In this document: positions 53,895 through 61,761 of the stretch, piece after piece
How positions within the stretch are numbered: the first letter of the stretch is position 1
Layout of the letters: each line of letters begins with the position of its first letter
Source: Fibrobacter succinogenes
GTDB taxonomy: Bacteria; Fibrobacterota; Fibrobacteria; Fibrobacterales; Fibrobacteraceae
Assembly: GCA_902762305.1 (NCBI GenBank)
Contig: CACWNW010000017.1
Location: 51,707-115,706, forward strand
DNA: 64,000 nucleotides
Direction: 5' to 3'
Made by a program: the position numbers and the translations under genes
Notes under the pieces: model-generated
Databases searched by the model: none
Told to the model about the DNA's origin: nothing
What the model saw: only the letters and a program-made list of their open reading frames with translations

Positions 53895-55623
53895 TCCAGA
53901 TACCAGATCGCTGGAAGAACTCGCTGGAGTTCCCAATGCGGCTGAACTGGAGCAGTTGGCAAACGAGTACTTTCCGGATTTGACGGACAGTGCTTACGCA
54001 GCAACCCCCGCCGCTCCCGAAGTGCAGAATGCTTCTGCATCGCAGGGTGTAAGTGCCGCGCAGGGTGCCGCAGCCATCAACCAGACTCCAGCATTCGACT
54101 GGGAACATCCTTTTGCGACCTATGGCGACCAGCCGACATCTTCGGCTCCGTTTGCTTACGGTGGCAATTCTAGCGATACCTGGCTCAATACGGTTGAAGC
54201 CCCTGCGGTTCCCGAATCGCAGTTTGCATCGCAGCTGAGCGATGTTCCGGCGGCTCCCGCACCTGCGACGGGGTATTCTCCGAAGGTCCTTTCCAAGACC
54301 CAGGCGGCAGAAAACGCCCGCTCGATTGACGCTCCGACATCTATCGGCGGCGATTCCGTGAAGACGGGTTCTGCAAACAGCGGCTCCAATTCCCGCAACG
54401 AATCCATCCGCATCGGTTCCAAGACGCTCGCGCAGATCCGTTCTGACTTCCCGATTCTTTCGAAGCAGATCAACGGTCATCCGCTTGTCTGGCTCGATAA
54501 CGGTGCAACGACTCAGCGCCCGCAGGTGGTGATTGATCGCCTCAAGTACTACTACGAAAACGAGAACTCCAACGTTCACCGTGGCGCACACACGCTCGCG
54601 GCCGCATCGACAGACGCATACGAAAATGCACGCAACATCGTGCGCGACTTTATCGGGGCCCCGTCTTCACAGGAAATCGTGTTCGTGCGCGGTACCACCG
54701 AAGCTATCAACTTGGTGGCAAACGCCTACGTGAAGCCCACACTCCAGCCGGGCGACGAAATCATCGTCTCCATCTTGGAACATCACGCCAACATCGTTCC
54801 TTGGCAGCTCATTGCCGAAGAAACAGGCGCGATTATCAAGGTGATTCCGTGCGATTCTACCGGTCAGCTCAAGCTGCACGATTACGAAGCTTTGTTCACG
54901 AAGCGCACCAAGTTCGTTTCTGTGACGCATGTCTCGAACGTGCTCGGCACTGTGACCCCGATCGAAGAACTCATCGCGATTGCCCACAGGCACGGCGTGA
55001 GAATCCTCATTGACGGCGCTCAGTCCATCGCTCACATTCCGGTGAACGTCGCCGCCCTCGATGCAGACTTCTTCGTGTTCTCCGGACACAAGGTGTTTGC
55101 TCCGACCGGTATCGGCGTTGTCTATGGCAAGAAGGAATTGCTGGAAGCGGCAAGGCCTTACCATGGCGGCGGTAACATGATTGCCGACGTGACGTTTGAA
55201 CGCACGATTTACAACGGAATTCCGAATAAGTTCGAAGCAGGAACCGGAAGCATCGCCGACGCTGTTGGCCTCGGTGCGGCCCTCCAGTACCTCTCCGAAA
55301 TCGGGATGCCGTGCGTATTCCGCTGGGAACATGAACTGTTGCAGTATGGCCTCAAGGAACTGAAGACTGTCAAGGGTCTCCATCTTGTAGGAACCGCACT
55401 CAACAAGGCTTCGGCGCTTGCCTTCAAGCTCGACGGTTATTCCGACGAAGAAGTGGGCAAGAGGCTCGACGCATACGGCGTTGCCGTGCGCACCGGGCAT
55501 CACTGCGCTCAGCCGGTTCTCCGCCATTTCGGCTACGAAAGTACCGTGCGACCCACCCTCGCATTGTACAACTCACCGGATGACATCGACGCACTCGTGA
55601 GGGCGTTGAAGACATTCGCGTGA
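53881..55623 (+). CDS. Cysteine desulfurase, encapsulin cargo with long N-terminal tail
   Basis: 580 residues from the ATG at 53881, which overlaps the shell gene; a TTG at 53869 is too close to its ribosome site. The first about 185 residues are low-complexity, rich in Ala, Pro, Ser and Gln, as expected of the family 2A cargo-loading tail. The core is a SufS-type desulfurase: DNGATTQRP, SNVHRGAHTLA, SGHKVFAPTGIG (PLP Lys404) and TGHHCAQPVL (catalytic Cys542). It draws sulfur from cysteine into persulfide, probably inside the shell. Confidence 0.92.
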   Translation: MTTNNPDTRSLEELAGVPNAAELEQLANEYFPDLTDSAYAATPAAPEVQNASASQGVSAAQGAAAINQTPAFDWEHPFATYGDQPTSSAPFAYGGNSSDTWLNTVEAPAVPESQFASQLSDVPAAPAPATGYSPKVLSKTQAAENARSIDAPTSIGGDSVKTGSANSGSNSRNESIRIGSKTLAQIRSDFPILSKQINGHPLVWLDNGATTQRPQVVIDRLKYYYENENSNVHRGAHTLAAASTDAYENARNIVRDFIGAPSSQEIVFVRGTTEAINLVANAYVKPTLQPGDEIIVSILEHHANIVPWQLIAEETGAIIKVIPCDSTGQLKLHDYEALFTKRTKFVSVTHVSNVLGTVTPIEELIAIAHRHGVRILIDGAQSIAHIPVNVAALDADFFVFSGHKVFAPTGIGVVYGKKELLEAARPYHGGGNMIADVTFERTIYNGIPNKFEAGTGSIADAVGLGAALQYLSEIGMPCVFRWEHELLQYGLKELKTVKGLHLVGTALNKASALAFKLDGYSDEEVGKRLDAYGVAVRTGHHCAQPVLRHFGYESTVRPTLALYNSPDDIDALVRALKTFA

Positions 55624-55652
55624 TTCAGGCAATAGGTGTTAGGTTTTAGGAA

Positions 55653-55790
55653 CGTCATCCTGAGCGAAGTGCGTAGCACGAAGTCGATATACGATACTTG
55701 GCAACTTGTTGCCTTAGTAGAGTTAGGTTCGAAGGAGCAGGATCCAGGGCGTTTTAACTGGATACTTCGCCTTTCAGGCTCAGTATGACG
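55653..55790. repeat. GTCATCCTGAG repeat element, copy 1
   Basis: 138 bases bounded by CGTCATCCTGAGC and its near-inverse GCTCAGTATGACG. Inside are a GGCAAC/GTTGCC dyad and TTCGAAGGAGCAGGATCC. A related 120-base element lies at 58559-58678. It has no coding content and resembles small palindromic mobile repeats. Confidence 0.7.
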
Positions 55791-55833
55791 CCTAAAGCTT
55801 ATCACTTTAATTTTTTTACTTCCTACTAAATCT

Positions 55834-56793
55834 ATGCACGAACTTATCCAAGAATCAGAAGTCGAAAAAGCTGTCCAGACGATTTTTGCTGATTACAACC
55901 GCGGCAAACATATAGACAACATTGACATCTATAATCGACCCGACCAGGCCGAGATTCAGACGATTTTGCAGAACCTGATCCGTGTGGTTTATCCCGGACA
56001 TTTCAGGGACCGCTCGCACAAGATTTACAACCCGAAGAATAGCTTCGCGGTCATTATTGAAGATACTTTTTACCACCTTCACAAGCAGGTGGCCATCGCG
56101 CTTGATTATTGCAAGCTCCGTGGTACCATGACTTCGGACGAGCGCAAGATTGAAAGCTACCGCATCTGCAAGGAATTCTTTGCCAAGATTCCGCTTGTGC
56201 GCGAATGCCTCGAAACCGACTTGCACGCCGCCTTTGACGGCGACCCTGCCGCCTGCTGCCTTGACGAGATTATTCTCGCTTATCCCGGCCTTATGGCGAC
56301 AACCATCTACCGCATTGCCCACGAACTTTACCTGTTGCATGTCCCGGTTCTGCCGCGGCTCATGACCGAATATGCGCATTCCAAGACGGGTATCGACATC
56401 CATCCGGGCGCATCCATCGGCAAGTACTTCTTTATCGATCACGGTACGGGCATCGTGATTGGTGAAACCGCAGTGATAGGCAATAACGTGAAGATTTACC
56501 AGGGCGTGACTCTCGGAGCTCTCTCGACGCGCGGTGGCCAACGCCTCTCGGGCAAAAAACGTCACCCGACTATTCAAGATAACGTAACGATTTACGCAAA
56601 CGCCTCTATTCTTGGCGGCGATACCGTTGTTGGCGAAAATGCCGTAATTGGCGGCAGCGCATTCATTACAAGTTCAGTTGCTCCCAATACCCGCGTGAGT
56701 ATGAAGAATCTTGAAATGGATTACGTCACTACGGATAATACGCGAAAGACCGAAGAGCTCAAGCAAAGCGATGTCTGGTACTATATCATTTAA
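55834..56793 (+). CDS. cysE: Serine O-acetyltransferase, SrpH/EpsC type
   Basis: 319 residues. A helical N-terminal region (to about 175) is followed by a left-handed beta-helix: GIDIHPGASIGKYFFIDHGTGIVIGETAVIGNNVKIYQGVTLGA and ATIYANASILGG-type repeats. The family acetylates serine to O-acetylserine, the sulfur acceptor for cysteine. It sits 210 bases after the desulfurase with a repeat between. Family 2A encapsulin loci elsewhere also carry a serine acetyltransferase. Confidence 0.9.
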   Translation: MHELIQESEVEKAVQTIFADYNRGKHIDNIDIYNRPDQAEIQTILQNLIRVVYPGHFRDRSHKIYNPKNSFAVIIEDTFYHLHKQVAIALDYCKLRGTMTSDERKIESYRICKEFFAKIPLVRECLETDLHAAFDGDPAACCLDEIILAYPGLMATTIYRIAHELYLLHVPVLPRLMTEYAHSKTGIDIHPGASIGKYFFIDHGTGIVIGETAVIGNNVKIYQGVTLGALSTRGGQRLSGKKRHPTIQDNVTIYANASILGGDTVVGENAVIGGSAFITSSVAPNTRVSMKNLEMDYVTTDNTRKTEELKQSDVWYYII

Positions 56794-56799
56794 TCATTT

Positions 56800-56869
56800 G
56801 TTATAAGAAAAAGCTATAAAATGGCATAAGAAGATAGTATTGGACGATTACAAAATCGCGTTCTATATT
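56800..56869 (+). promoter_or_regulatory. Sulfur-regulon operator and promoter, MetY-like gene
   Basis: GTTATAAGAAAAAGCTATAA, then ATGGCATAAGAAGATAGTATTGGAC. TTGGAC (56840-56845) and TATATT (56864-56869) are 18 bases apart, so transcription starts near 56876 and leaves a 165-base leader. Confidence 0.75.
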
Positions 56870-56901
56870 TGGCGATATGAAACCAATCACGCGGAGGTAC
56901 C

Positions 56902-57009
56902 ATGAAAACGATTCCATTGTATAAAGCGGTCAAAAGGCAATGCAAACGTCTATGCGTACTGATGCAAGCCGCATCAAAAAATGCCCTTGTTATAGCGGAA
57001 ATCCGCTAG
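56902..57009 (+). CDS. Candidate 35-residue leader peptide
   Basis: A short frame in the leader of the MetY-like gene, starting MKTIPLYKAVKRQCKRLCVL, with a strong CGGAGG site seven bases before the ATG. It contains two Cys codons (14 and 18). Its stop falls in a perfect TAGCGGA/TCCGCTA hairpin (56993-57008) followed by GCTTTTG, a weak terminator-like element. A regulatory peptide is inferred from position and from the clearer leader at 60425. Confidence 0.45.
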   Translation: MKTIPLYKAVKRQCKRLCVLMQAASKNALVIAEIR

Positions 57010-57041
57010 CTTTTGAAAAAAATTTGTGCGGAGAATATTGG

Positions 57042-58271
57042 ATGAATTTTAATACGACTTTGTTGCATAAGGATTTTGGAAGCGATCGAAGTACGGGCTC
57101 TACGCTTCCGCCGATTTATCAGGTGAGTGCTTTTGCGCATGAGTCTGCGGAAAAGCTGGAAGCAGTGTTCAATAACAGGGCACCTGGTTTTGCATATACC
57201 CGCGCAGGGAACCCGACAAACGATTCCTTTGAAAAGCGCATTGCTGCAATTGAGGGCGGAATCGGGGCCGTTACATGCTCTTCGGGAATGGCTGCGGTAG
57301 CAGTTTCGCTATTGAACTTTTTGCGCTCAGGTGACGAAGTAGTTGCAAGTGCCGCCCTTTTTGGCGGTTCTATCGACCTCTTCAAGGATTTTGAAGCCTT
57401 CGGGATTGTCACGCGATTTGTAGATGATGTGACTACCGCCAATATCGAGCAGAGCATCAACGAAAAGACGAAGGCTGTGTTTGTCGAACTTGTCGGGAAC
57501 CCGAAACTGAACGTGGTCGATTTGGAAGCCGTTTCGGCGGTGACGAAGGCCCACAAGATTCCGCTGATCGTTGATGCGACGACGGCGACGCCCTACCTGA
57601 TTCATCCTCTGCAACATGGCGCAAATATTGTGGTGCATTCCACCTCCAAATACATCAACGGAAGCGGCAGTGCCATTAGCGGTATCATTATCGACGGCGG
57701 AAATTTCGCATGGGATGCGTCTCGCTACCCGGGGCTTGACGAATACAAGCGCTTCGGGAAGTTCGCCTACCTCGCAAAGTTGCGCAACGGGCTCTGGCGC
57801 AATATAGGTTGTTGCCTCGCGCCGGTGAATGCGTACTTGAACAGCATCGGGCTCGAAACGCTCGGTCTCCGCATGGAACGCCTTTGTGAAAATGCCCTCA
57901 GGCTTGCAGAATTTTTGGAAACGGTTCCTGGAATCAGCGTCAACTATCCGGCGCTGAAAAGCAGCCCTTATTACGAACTTGTGCAAAAGCAGTTTGGCGG
58001 GAAGGGCGGTGCTATCCTCACAATTGACGCGGGCAGCAAGGAACGCGCTTTCAAGTTGATCAATTCGCTCAAGTTTGCACGCATCGCTACAAACATCGGC
58101 GACGTGCGTACGCTCGTGATTCACCCCGCAAGCACCATCTACACGCACAGTGACGAGGCTGCTCGCCTCAAGGCGGGGGTGACCGCAGGTACAATTCGCG
58201 TGAGCGTTGGCATCGAGGACTTTGCCGACCTCAAGGCGGATTTTGAACAGGCCTTAAAAAATTTAGACTAA
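57042..58271 (+). CDS. metY: O-acetylhomoserine sulfhydrylase-like PLP enzyme (MetY family)
   Basis: 410 residues from the ATG at 57042 with GGAG upstream; earlier in-frame ATGs lie in the leader. The Cys/Met metabolism PLP fold is shown by YTRAGNPTNDSFEKRIAAIEGG, SSGMAAVA and VHSTSKYINGSGSAISG with the PLP Lys203. The GNFAW, ETLGLRMERLCENAL and YPALKSSPYYELVQKQFGGKGG segments point to MetY. Its operon partners (TusA-like, HcyS, HcyF, HcyD) suggest it takes sulfur from a protein thiocarboxylate to form homocysteine. Confidence 0.88.
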   Translation: MNFNTTLLHKDFGSDRSTGSTLPPIYQVSAFAHESAEKLEAVFNNRAPGFAYTRAGNPTNDSFEKRIAAIEGGIGAVTCSSGMAAVAVSLLNFLRSGDEVVASAALFGGSIDLFKDFEAFGIVTRFVDDVTTANIEQSINEKTKAVFVELVGNPKLNVVDLEAVSAVTKAHKIPLIVDATTATPYLIHPLQHGANIVVHSTSKYINGSGSAISGIIIDGGNFAWDASRYPGLDEYKRFGKFAYLAKLRNGLWRNIGCCLAPVNAYLNSIGLETLGLRMERLCENALRLAEFLETVPGISVNYPALKSSPYYELVQKQFGGKGGAILTIDAGSKERAFKLINSLKFARIATNIGDVRTLVIHPASTIYTHSDEAARLKAGVTAGTIRVSVGIEDFADLKADFEQALKNLD

Positions 58272-58297
58272 AACAATCAAAGTACGGAGAAACAACA

Positions 58298-58546
58298 ATG
58301 GCAGAAGAATTCAAGATTGACGATACTATCGACATTACCGATGTCAAGTGCCCGACCACCTTCGTGAAGGCGAAGGTTGCGCTCGAGGAACTCGATGAAG
58401 GCCAGATTCTGGCAGTGCGCCTGAACGATGGCGAACCGGTGCAGAACGTGCCGCGTAGCCTCAAGGAAGAAGGGCACGAGATTCTCAAGCTCGACGATAA
58501 CCAAGACGGCACCTTCACACTCATCGTGAAGAAGGTGGGAGATTAA
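58298..58546 (+). CDS. TusA-like sulfur-transfer protein
   Basis: 82 residues. The TusA/SirA fold is shown by DVKCPTTFVKAKVALEELDEGQILAV near the start and VPRSLKEEGHEIL. The active Cys18 is kept, but the usual CPxP reads CPTT. TusA-like proteins carry persulfide sulfur between partners. Located 26 bases after the MetY-like gene and before hcyS, it probably feeds sulfur to the carrier. Confidence 0.85.
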   Translation: MAEEFKIDDTIDITDVKCPTTFVKAKVALEELDEGQILAVRLNDGEPVQNVPRSLKEEGHEILKLDDNQDGTFTLIVKKVGD

Positions 58547-58558
58547 CAAACTTAAAGT

Positions 58559-58678
58559 CGTCATCCTGAGCGGCAAAGCCGCGAAGGAACCAGTAAATGG
58601 ATTCTGCTCCTTCGAACCTAAGAATTGTAAAGCAACAAGTTGCTAACAATTCTATATCGCCTTCGGCTCAGAATGACG
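58559..58678. repeat. GTCATCCTGAG repeat element, copy 2
   Basis: 120 bases bounded by CGTCATCCTGAGC and GCTCAGAATGACG, with a GAATTGT/ACAATTC dyad and a GCAACAAGTTGC palindrome inside. It lies within the hcy operon, between the TusA-like gene and hcyS, and could alter message structure there. Confidence 0.7.
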
Positions 58679-58697
58679 TAAAGGAAAGGACTAAAAC

Positions 58698-58904
58698 ATG
58701 TTTATTACTGTTGCTGGAAACAAGAAAGAATATAAGGAAGGCCTCACGGTCGCAGAACTCATCGAAGCGGAAAAGATCGACAACCCGCTTTATGTGACGG
58801 TTTCGGTGAATGAAGAGTTCGTCGAAAGCGGAACTTTTGACAAGGCCGTGCTCAAGGATGGCGACAGCGTCGAGTTCCTCTACTTTATGGGAGGTGGCTG
58901 TTAA
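58698..58904 (+). CDS. hcyS: Ubiquitin-like sulfur carrier HcyS, extra C-terminal Cys
   Basis: 68 residues of the ThiS family: MFITVAGNKKEYKEGLTVAEL, then a C-terminal VEFLYFMGGGC. Instead of ending in diglycine it carries one more residue, Cys68. In the Wolinella succinogenes homocysteine pathway the carrier is also made with an extra residue that the JAMM protease HcyD removes before thiocarboxylation. The stop overlaps the hcyF start as TAATG. A ThiS for thiamine is the alternative, but no thi gene is nearby. Confidence 0.82.
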   Translation: MFITVAGNKKEYKEGLTVAELIEAEKIDNPLYVTVSVNEEFVESGTFDKAVLKDGDSVEFLYFMGGGC

Positions 58905-59713
58905 TGGCTTTTACCAACGAACAACTTGAACGCTATTCGCGCCACATCATCCTCAAGGAAGTCGGTGCGAAGGGCCAGAAGAAGCTCCTGAACGCAAAGG
59001 TGCTGGTGATTGGCGCGGGTGGCCTCGGCGCTCCCGTGGCGATGTACCTTGCCGCCGCCGGCGTGGGCACGATAGGCATTGCCGATGCCGACGTGGTCGA
59101 CCTTTCGAATTTGCAGCGCCAGATTATCCACGCCACGCAGGATGTGGGTAAGCCCAAGGTGCAGTCTGCGAAAGAGACGATGGAAGCGATGAACCCTGAT
59201 GTCAAAGTCATCACTTACCATACTTTCGTGACGAGCGAGAACATTCTTGACCTCATCAAGGATTACGATTTCATCATCGATGGTACGGACAATTTCCCGG
59301 CGAAGTTCCTAATCAACGACGCTTGCGTTATGGCGAAGAAGCCGTTCTCCCATGCGGGCATTATCCGCTTCCAGGGCCAGCTTATGACGTATGTTCCAGG
59401 CCAAGGCCCTTGCTACCGCTGCGTATTCAAGGAGCCGCCTCCAAAAGATGCCGTACCGACCTGCAAGCAAGCGGGCGTCATCGGCGCGATGGGAGGCGTG
59501 ATCGGAAGCCTGCAGGCGATGGAAGCCGTCAAGTACATTCTTGGCGTGGGCAACTTGCTGACAGGTTATCTGCTCACCTACAATGCGCTGACGATGGAAT
59601 TCCGCAAGGTGAAACTCCCGAGCCATACCGAGGATTGCGCCGTCTGCGGAACGCACCCGACCATCACCAAGCTCATTGACTACGAACAGGCCGTGTGCGA
59701 CTTGAAGCATTAA
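58904..59713 (+). CDS. hcyF: E1-like adenylyltransferase HcyF (ThiF/MoeB family)
   Basis: 269 residues. It begins YSRHIILKEVGAKGQKKLLNAKVLVIGAGGLGAPVAMYLAAAGVG, the ATP-binding start of MoeB/ThiF proteins. The zinc pairs are PCYRC and CAVCG. It should adenylate the freed diglycine end of HcyS for thiocarboxylate formation. There is no rhodanese domain, so sulfur must come from elsewhere, probably the TusA-like protein. It overlaps hcyS by one base. Confidence 0.87.
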   Translation: MAFTNEQLERYSRHIILKEVGAKGQKKLLNAKVLVIGAGGLGAPVAMYLAAAGVGTIGIADADVVDLSNLQRQIIHATQDVGKPKVQSAKETMEAMNPDVKVITYHTFVTSENILDLIKDYDFIIDGTDNFPAKFLINDACVMAKKPFSHAGIIRFQGQLMTYVPGQGPCYRCVFKEPPPKDAVPTCKQAGVIGAMGGVIGSLQAMEAVKYILGVGNLLTGYLLTYNALTMEFRKVKLPSHTEDCAVCGTHPTITKLIDYEQAVCDLKH

Positions 59714-59721
59714 TCCCCTTT

Positions 59722-59864
59722 TGTCATGCCCGCCCCGCATCAAGTGCGGGGTAAACTCTGGCGGGCACCTCCTCTTGTAAAAAAGGGAGATCCCCACCGT
59801 GGTGGCCACGCGCACTAAGCACTAAAGTGCTAAGTGCTGTCCGCCCGCTTTCGCGGGGATGACA
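59722..59864. repeat. Long palindromic repeat in the hcy operon
   Basis: 143 bases bounded by TGTCATGCCCGCC and GCGGGGATGACA. Inside are CCCGCA/TGCGGG, CCACC/GGTGG and AGCACT/AGTGCT dyads. It ends just before the hcyD ribosome site. It belongs to the same GTCATCC-type repeat family as 55653 and 58559, but its interior differs. Confidence 0.65.
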
Positions 59865-59881
59865 TGGAAAAGGAATTTCAA

Positions 59882-60292
59882 ATGATTACATTACCGAAAT
59901 CTGAATACGAAAAAATTCTGGAGCATGCTCGGAAGAACTTGCCCGAAGAGGCCTGCGGGCTGATTGCGGGCGAAGTGACTGCCGAAGGAAAGGCGATTCG
60001 AGAGGTCTACTTGCTCACGAATATCGACCATTCGAACGAACATTTTTCGCTCGACCCCAAAGAACAGCTGGCAGCCATCAAGGACATGCGTGCGAAGGGC
60101 CTGAAGCCGCTCGGCAACTGGCATTCGCATCCGGAATCCCCCTCGCGCCCCTCGCAAGAGGACAAGCGCCTTGCTTACGATTCGTCGGCGAGCTACTTGA
60201 TCCTTTCTTTGCAAGACCGCGAAAATCCTGTATTGAACTCCTTCCATATCGAAGGCGACAACGCTACGAATGAAGGCTTAGTGATTGTCTGA
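59882..60292 (+). CDS. hcyD: JAMM metalloprotease HcyD
   Basis: 136 residues from the ATG at 59882, with AAGGAA upstream; a longer frame starts inside the repeat. The motif is PEEACGLIAGE with the catalytic Glu and HSHPESPSRPSQED, zinc ligands His81, His83 and Asp94. By analogy with Wolinella it should trim Cys68 from HcyS and later release homocysteine from the carrier adduct. A second JAMM protein lies at 50803. Confidence 0.86.
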   Translation: MITLPKSEYEKILEHARKNLPEEACGLIAGEVTAEGKAIREVYLLTNIDHSNEHFSLDPKEQLAAIKDMRAKGLKPLGNWHSHPESPSRPSQEDKRLAYDSSASYLILSLQDRENPVLNSFHIEGDNATNEGLVIV

Positions 60293-60302
60293 ATAACAAA
60301 AT

Positions 60303-60393
60303 GTTATAGTTAAAACTTATAACCAGCCACAGAAAAATAGTATAACTATATAACTCGAAACCGGTTGACGAAGTAATAGTTTTTTTTTATATT
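60303..60393 (+). promoter_or_regulatory. Operator and promoter of the transsulfuration operon
   Basis: GTTATAGTTAAAACTTATAA, then CCAGCCACAGAAAAATAGTAT. The motif is about 22 bases upstream of the -35 rather than overlapping it: TTGACG (60365-60370) and TATATT (60388-60393), 17 apart. Transcription should start near 60400. Confidence 0.65.
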
Positions 60394-60424
60394 AATTCCT
60401 ACACAAACGATAGGAAAAAAGAAT

Positions 60425-60481
60425 ATGAACGCGAATTTTGCAAACATGTGTTGTTGGAGTCGATGTCGGGCGGGCGACTAG
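60425..60481 (+). CDS. Cys-rich leader peptide of an attenuator
   Basis: An 18-residue frame MNANFANMCCWSRCRAGD with AGGA nine bases upstream. Three Cys codons (9, 10 and 14) form the stall site. It ends just where a GGGCGGG block (60468-60474) can pair with the left arm of the terminator at 60508. This is the layout of amino-acid attenuators, here tuned to charged Cys-tRNA. Confidence 0.7.
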   Translation: MNANFANMCCWSRCRAGD

Positions 60482-60517
60482 TTTTTAGGCTTTTATCTAA
60501 AACAGGTTCCCGCCCGG
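60466..60517 (+). promoter_or_regulatory. Antiterminator of the Cys attenuator
   Basis: CGGGCGGG (60467-60474) is the exact complement of CCCGCCCG (60509-60516), eight GC-rich pairs extended by a G-U. It uses the same bases as the left arm of the terminator, so the two folds exclude each other. Confidence 0.65.
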
Positions 60518-60543
60518 TTGTGTCTCCGGAGCGGGATTTTTTT
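60508..60543 (+). terminator. Attenuator terminator
   Basis: TCCCGCCCGG (60508-60517) pairs with CCGGAGCGGGA (60526-60536), one A bulged, ten pairs in all. It is followed by seven T residues (60537-60543). It lies 56 bases before the start of the next enzyme gene and would stop transcription unless the antiterminator forms. Confidence 0.8.
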
Positions 60544-60599
60544 ATTCAAACTTTCATCAATGCTCGGCGCGGCAATACAATGCGCCAAAGGATTTCAGA

Positions 60600-61760
60600 A
60601 TGTCAACTTCTAAGTATATCGAAACGAAACTCATTCACGGCGGCATCGATGGTGACAAGGTCACGGGAGCTGTCAATGTGCCTATTTACCAGACTTCTAC
60701 TTACAAGCAGGCGGGCCTCGGCGAAAATACCGGCTGGGAATATTCCCGCACGGGGAACCCCACGCGCGCGGCACTCGAAGCGCTAATCGCAGAACTCGAA
60801 GGTGGTGTTGCGGGATTTGCTTTTGCAAGCGGCATGGCGGCAACCTCTACTGTGCTTGCGCTTTTTAACAAGGGCGACAAGATTATAATTTCGAGCAATG
60901 TGTATGGTGGCACCTTCCGCGTTCTGGACAAGGTTTTCAAGAACCTTGGCATCACCTATTCCATCGAAGATACGACCGACTTGGCGACGCTCGATACCAA
61001 GGTGACTCCCGATGTGAAGGCGTTCTTTGTGGAAAGCCCGGCGAACCCGCTCCTGACCGTGACGGATTTGGCTGGCGTTGCCGCGATTGCGAAGAAGCAT
61101 GGCATCTTGACGATTGTCGACAACACCTTCATGACTCCTTATCTGCAGCGCCCGCTGGAACTCGGTGCCGATATCGTTGTGCATAGCGCGACGAAGTACC
61201 TGGGCGGCCATAGCGACTTGGTGGCTGGCCTTGCGGTAACGAACAACAAGGAAATTGCCGAACGCCTTGCCTTCACGCAGAATGCAGTGGGCGCGGTGCT
61301 CGGACCCTTCGATTCGTTCCTTTTGATTCGCGGCATCAAGACGCTCGGTGTGCGCCTCGACCGCCATACCGAAAATGCGGACCGCATCGCTCGCTACTTG
61401 GAACAGCACGAAGCCGTAAAACACGTTTACTATCCGGGCCTTCCGACTGCGCAGGGTTACGAAATCAACAAGAAGCAGGCCAAGAACGGCGGCGCGATGA
61501 TCTCGTTCGAGCTGTACGAAGGTTACGACATCAAGAAGTTTTTCAAGGGCCTCAAGTTGATTTCGCTTGCCGAAAGTTTGGGCGGCGTCGAAAGCCTCGT
61601 ATGCCATCCGGCCACGATGACCCATGCCTCCATCCCGAAGGAAATTCGCGAGAAGGTGGGCATTACCGACGGGCTGATTCGCCTGTCTGTGGGCATCGAG
61701 AGGGTAGATGACATCATCCTGGATTTGAACGCCGGCATCAACGCCGCGAAGGAGGCCTAG
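60600..61760 (+). CDS. Cystathionine gamma-lyase/synthase-type PLP enzyme
   Basis: 386 residues of the MetB/MetC family: YSRTGNPTRAALEALIAELEGG, SSNVYGGTFR, DNTFMTPYLQRPLELGADIVVHSATKYLGGHSD with PLP Lys199, and a late SLGGVESLVCHPATMTHASIP. It sits one base before a cysteine-synthase-like gene, matching the MccB-MccA pairs of reverse transsulfuration (homocysteine to cystathionine to cysteine). A cystathionine gamma-synthase role is possible. The Cys attenuator supports a cysteine-producing role. Confidence 0.87.
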   Translation: MSTSKYIETKLIHGGIDGDKVTGAVNVPIYQTSTYKQAGLGENTGWEYSRTGNPTRAALEALIAELEGGVAGFAFASGMAATSTVLALFNKGDKIIISSNVYGGTFRVLDKVFKNLGITYSIEDTTDLATLDTKVTPDVKAFFVESPANPLLTVTDLAGVAAIAKKHGILTIVDNTFMTPYLQRPLELGADIVVHSATKYLGGHSDLVAGLAVTNNKEIAERLAFTQNAVGAVLGPFDSFLLIRGIKTLGVRLDRHTENADRIARYLEQHEAVKHVYYPGLPTAQGYEINKKQAKNGGAMISFELYEGYDIKKFFKGLKLISLAESLGGVESLVCHPATMTHASIPKEIREKVGITDGLIRLSVGIERVDDIILDLNAGINAAKEA

Positions 61761-61761
61761 T

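Noticed and set aside
60448..60786. Alternative frame covering the attenuator region
   Set aside because: It crosses the terminator and runs out of frame into the transsulfuration gene. The Cys leader peptide has the better ribosome site.
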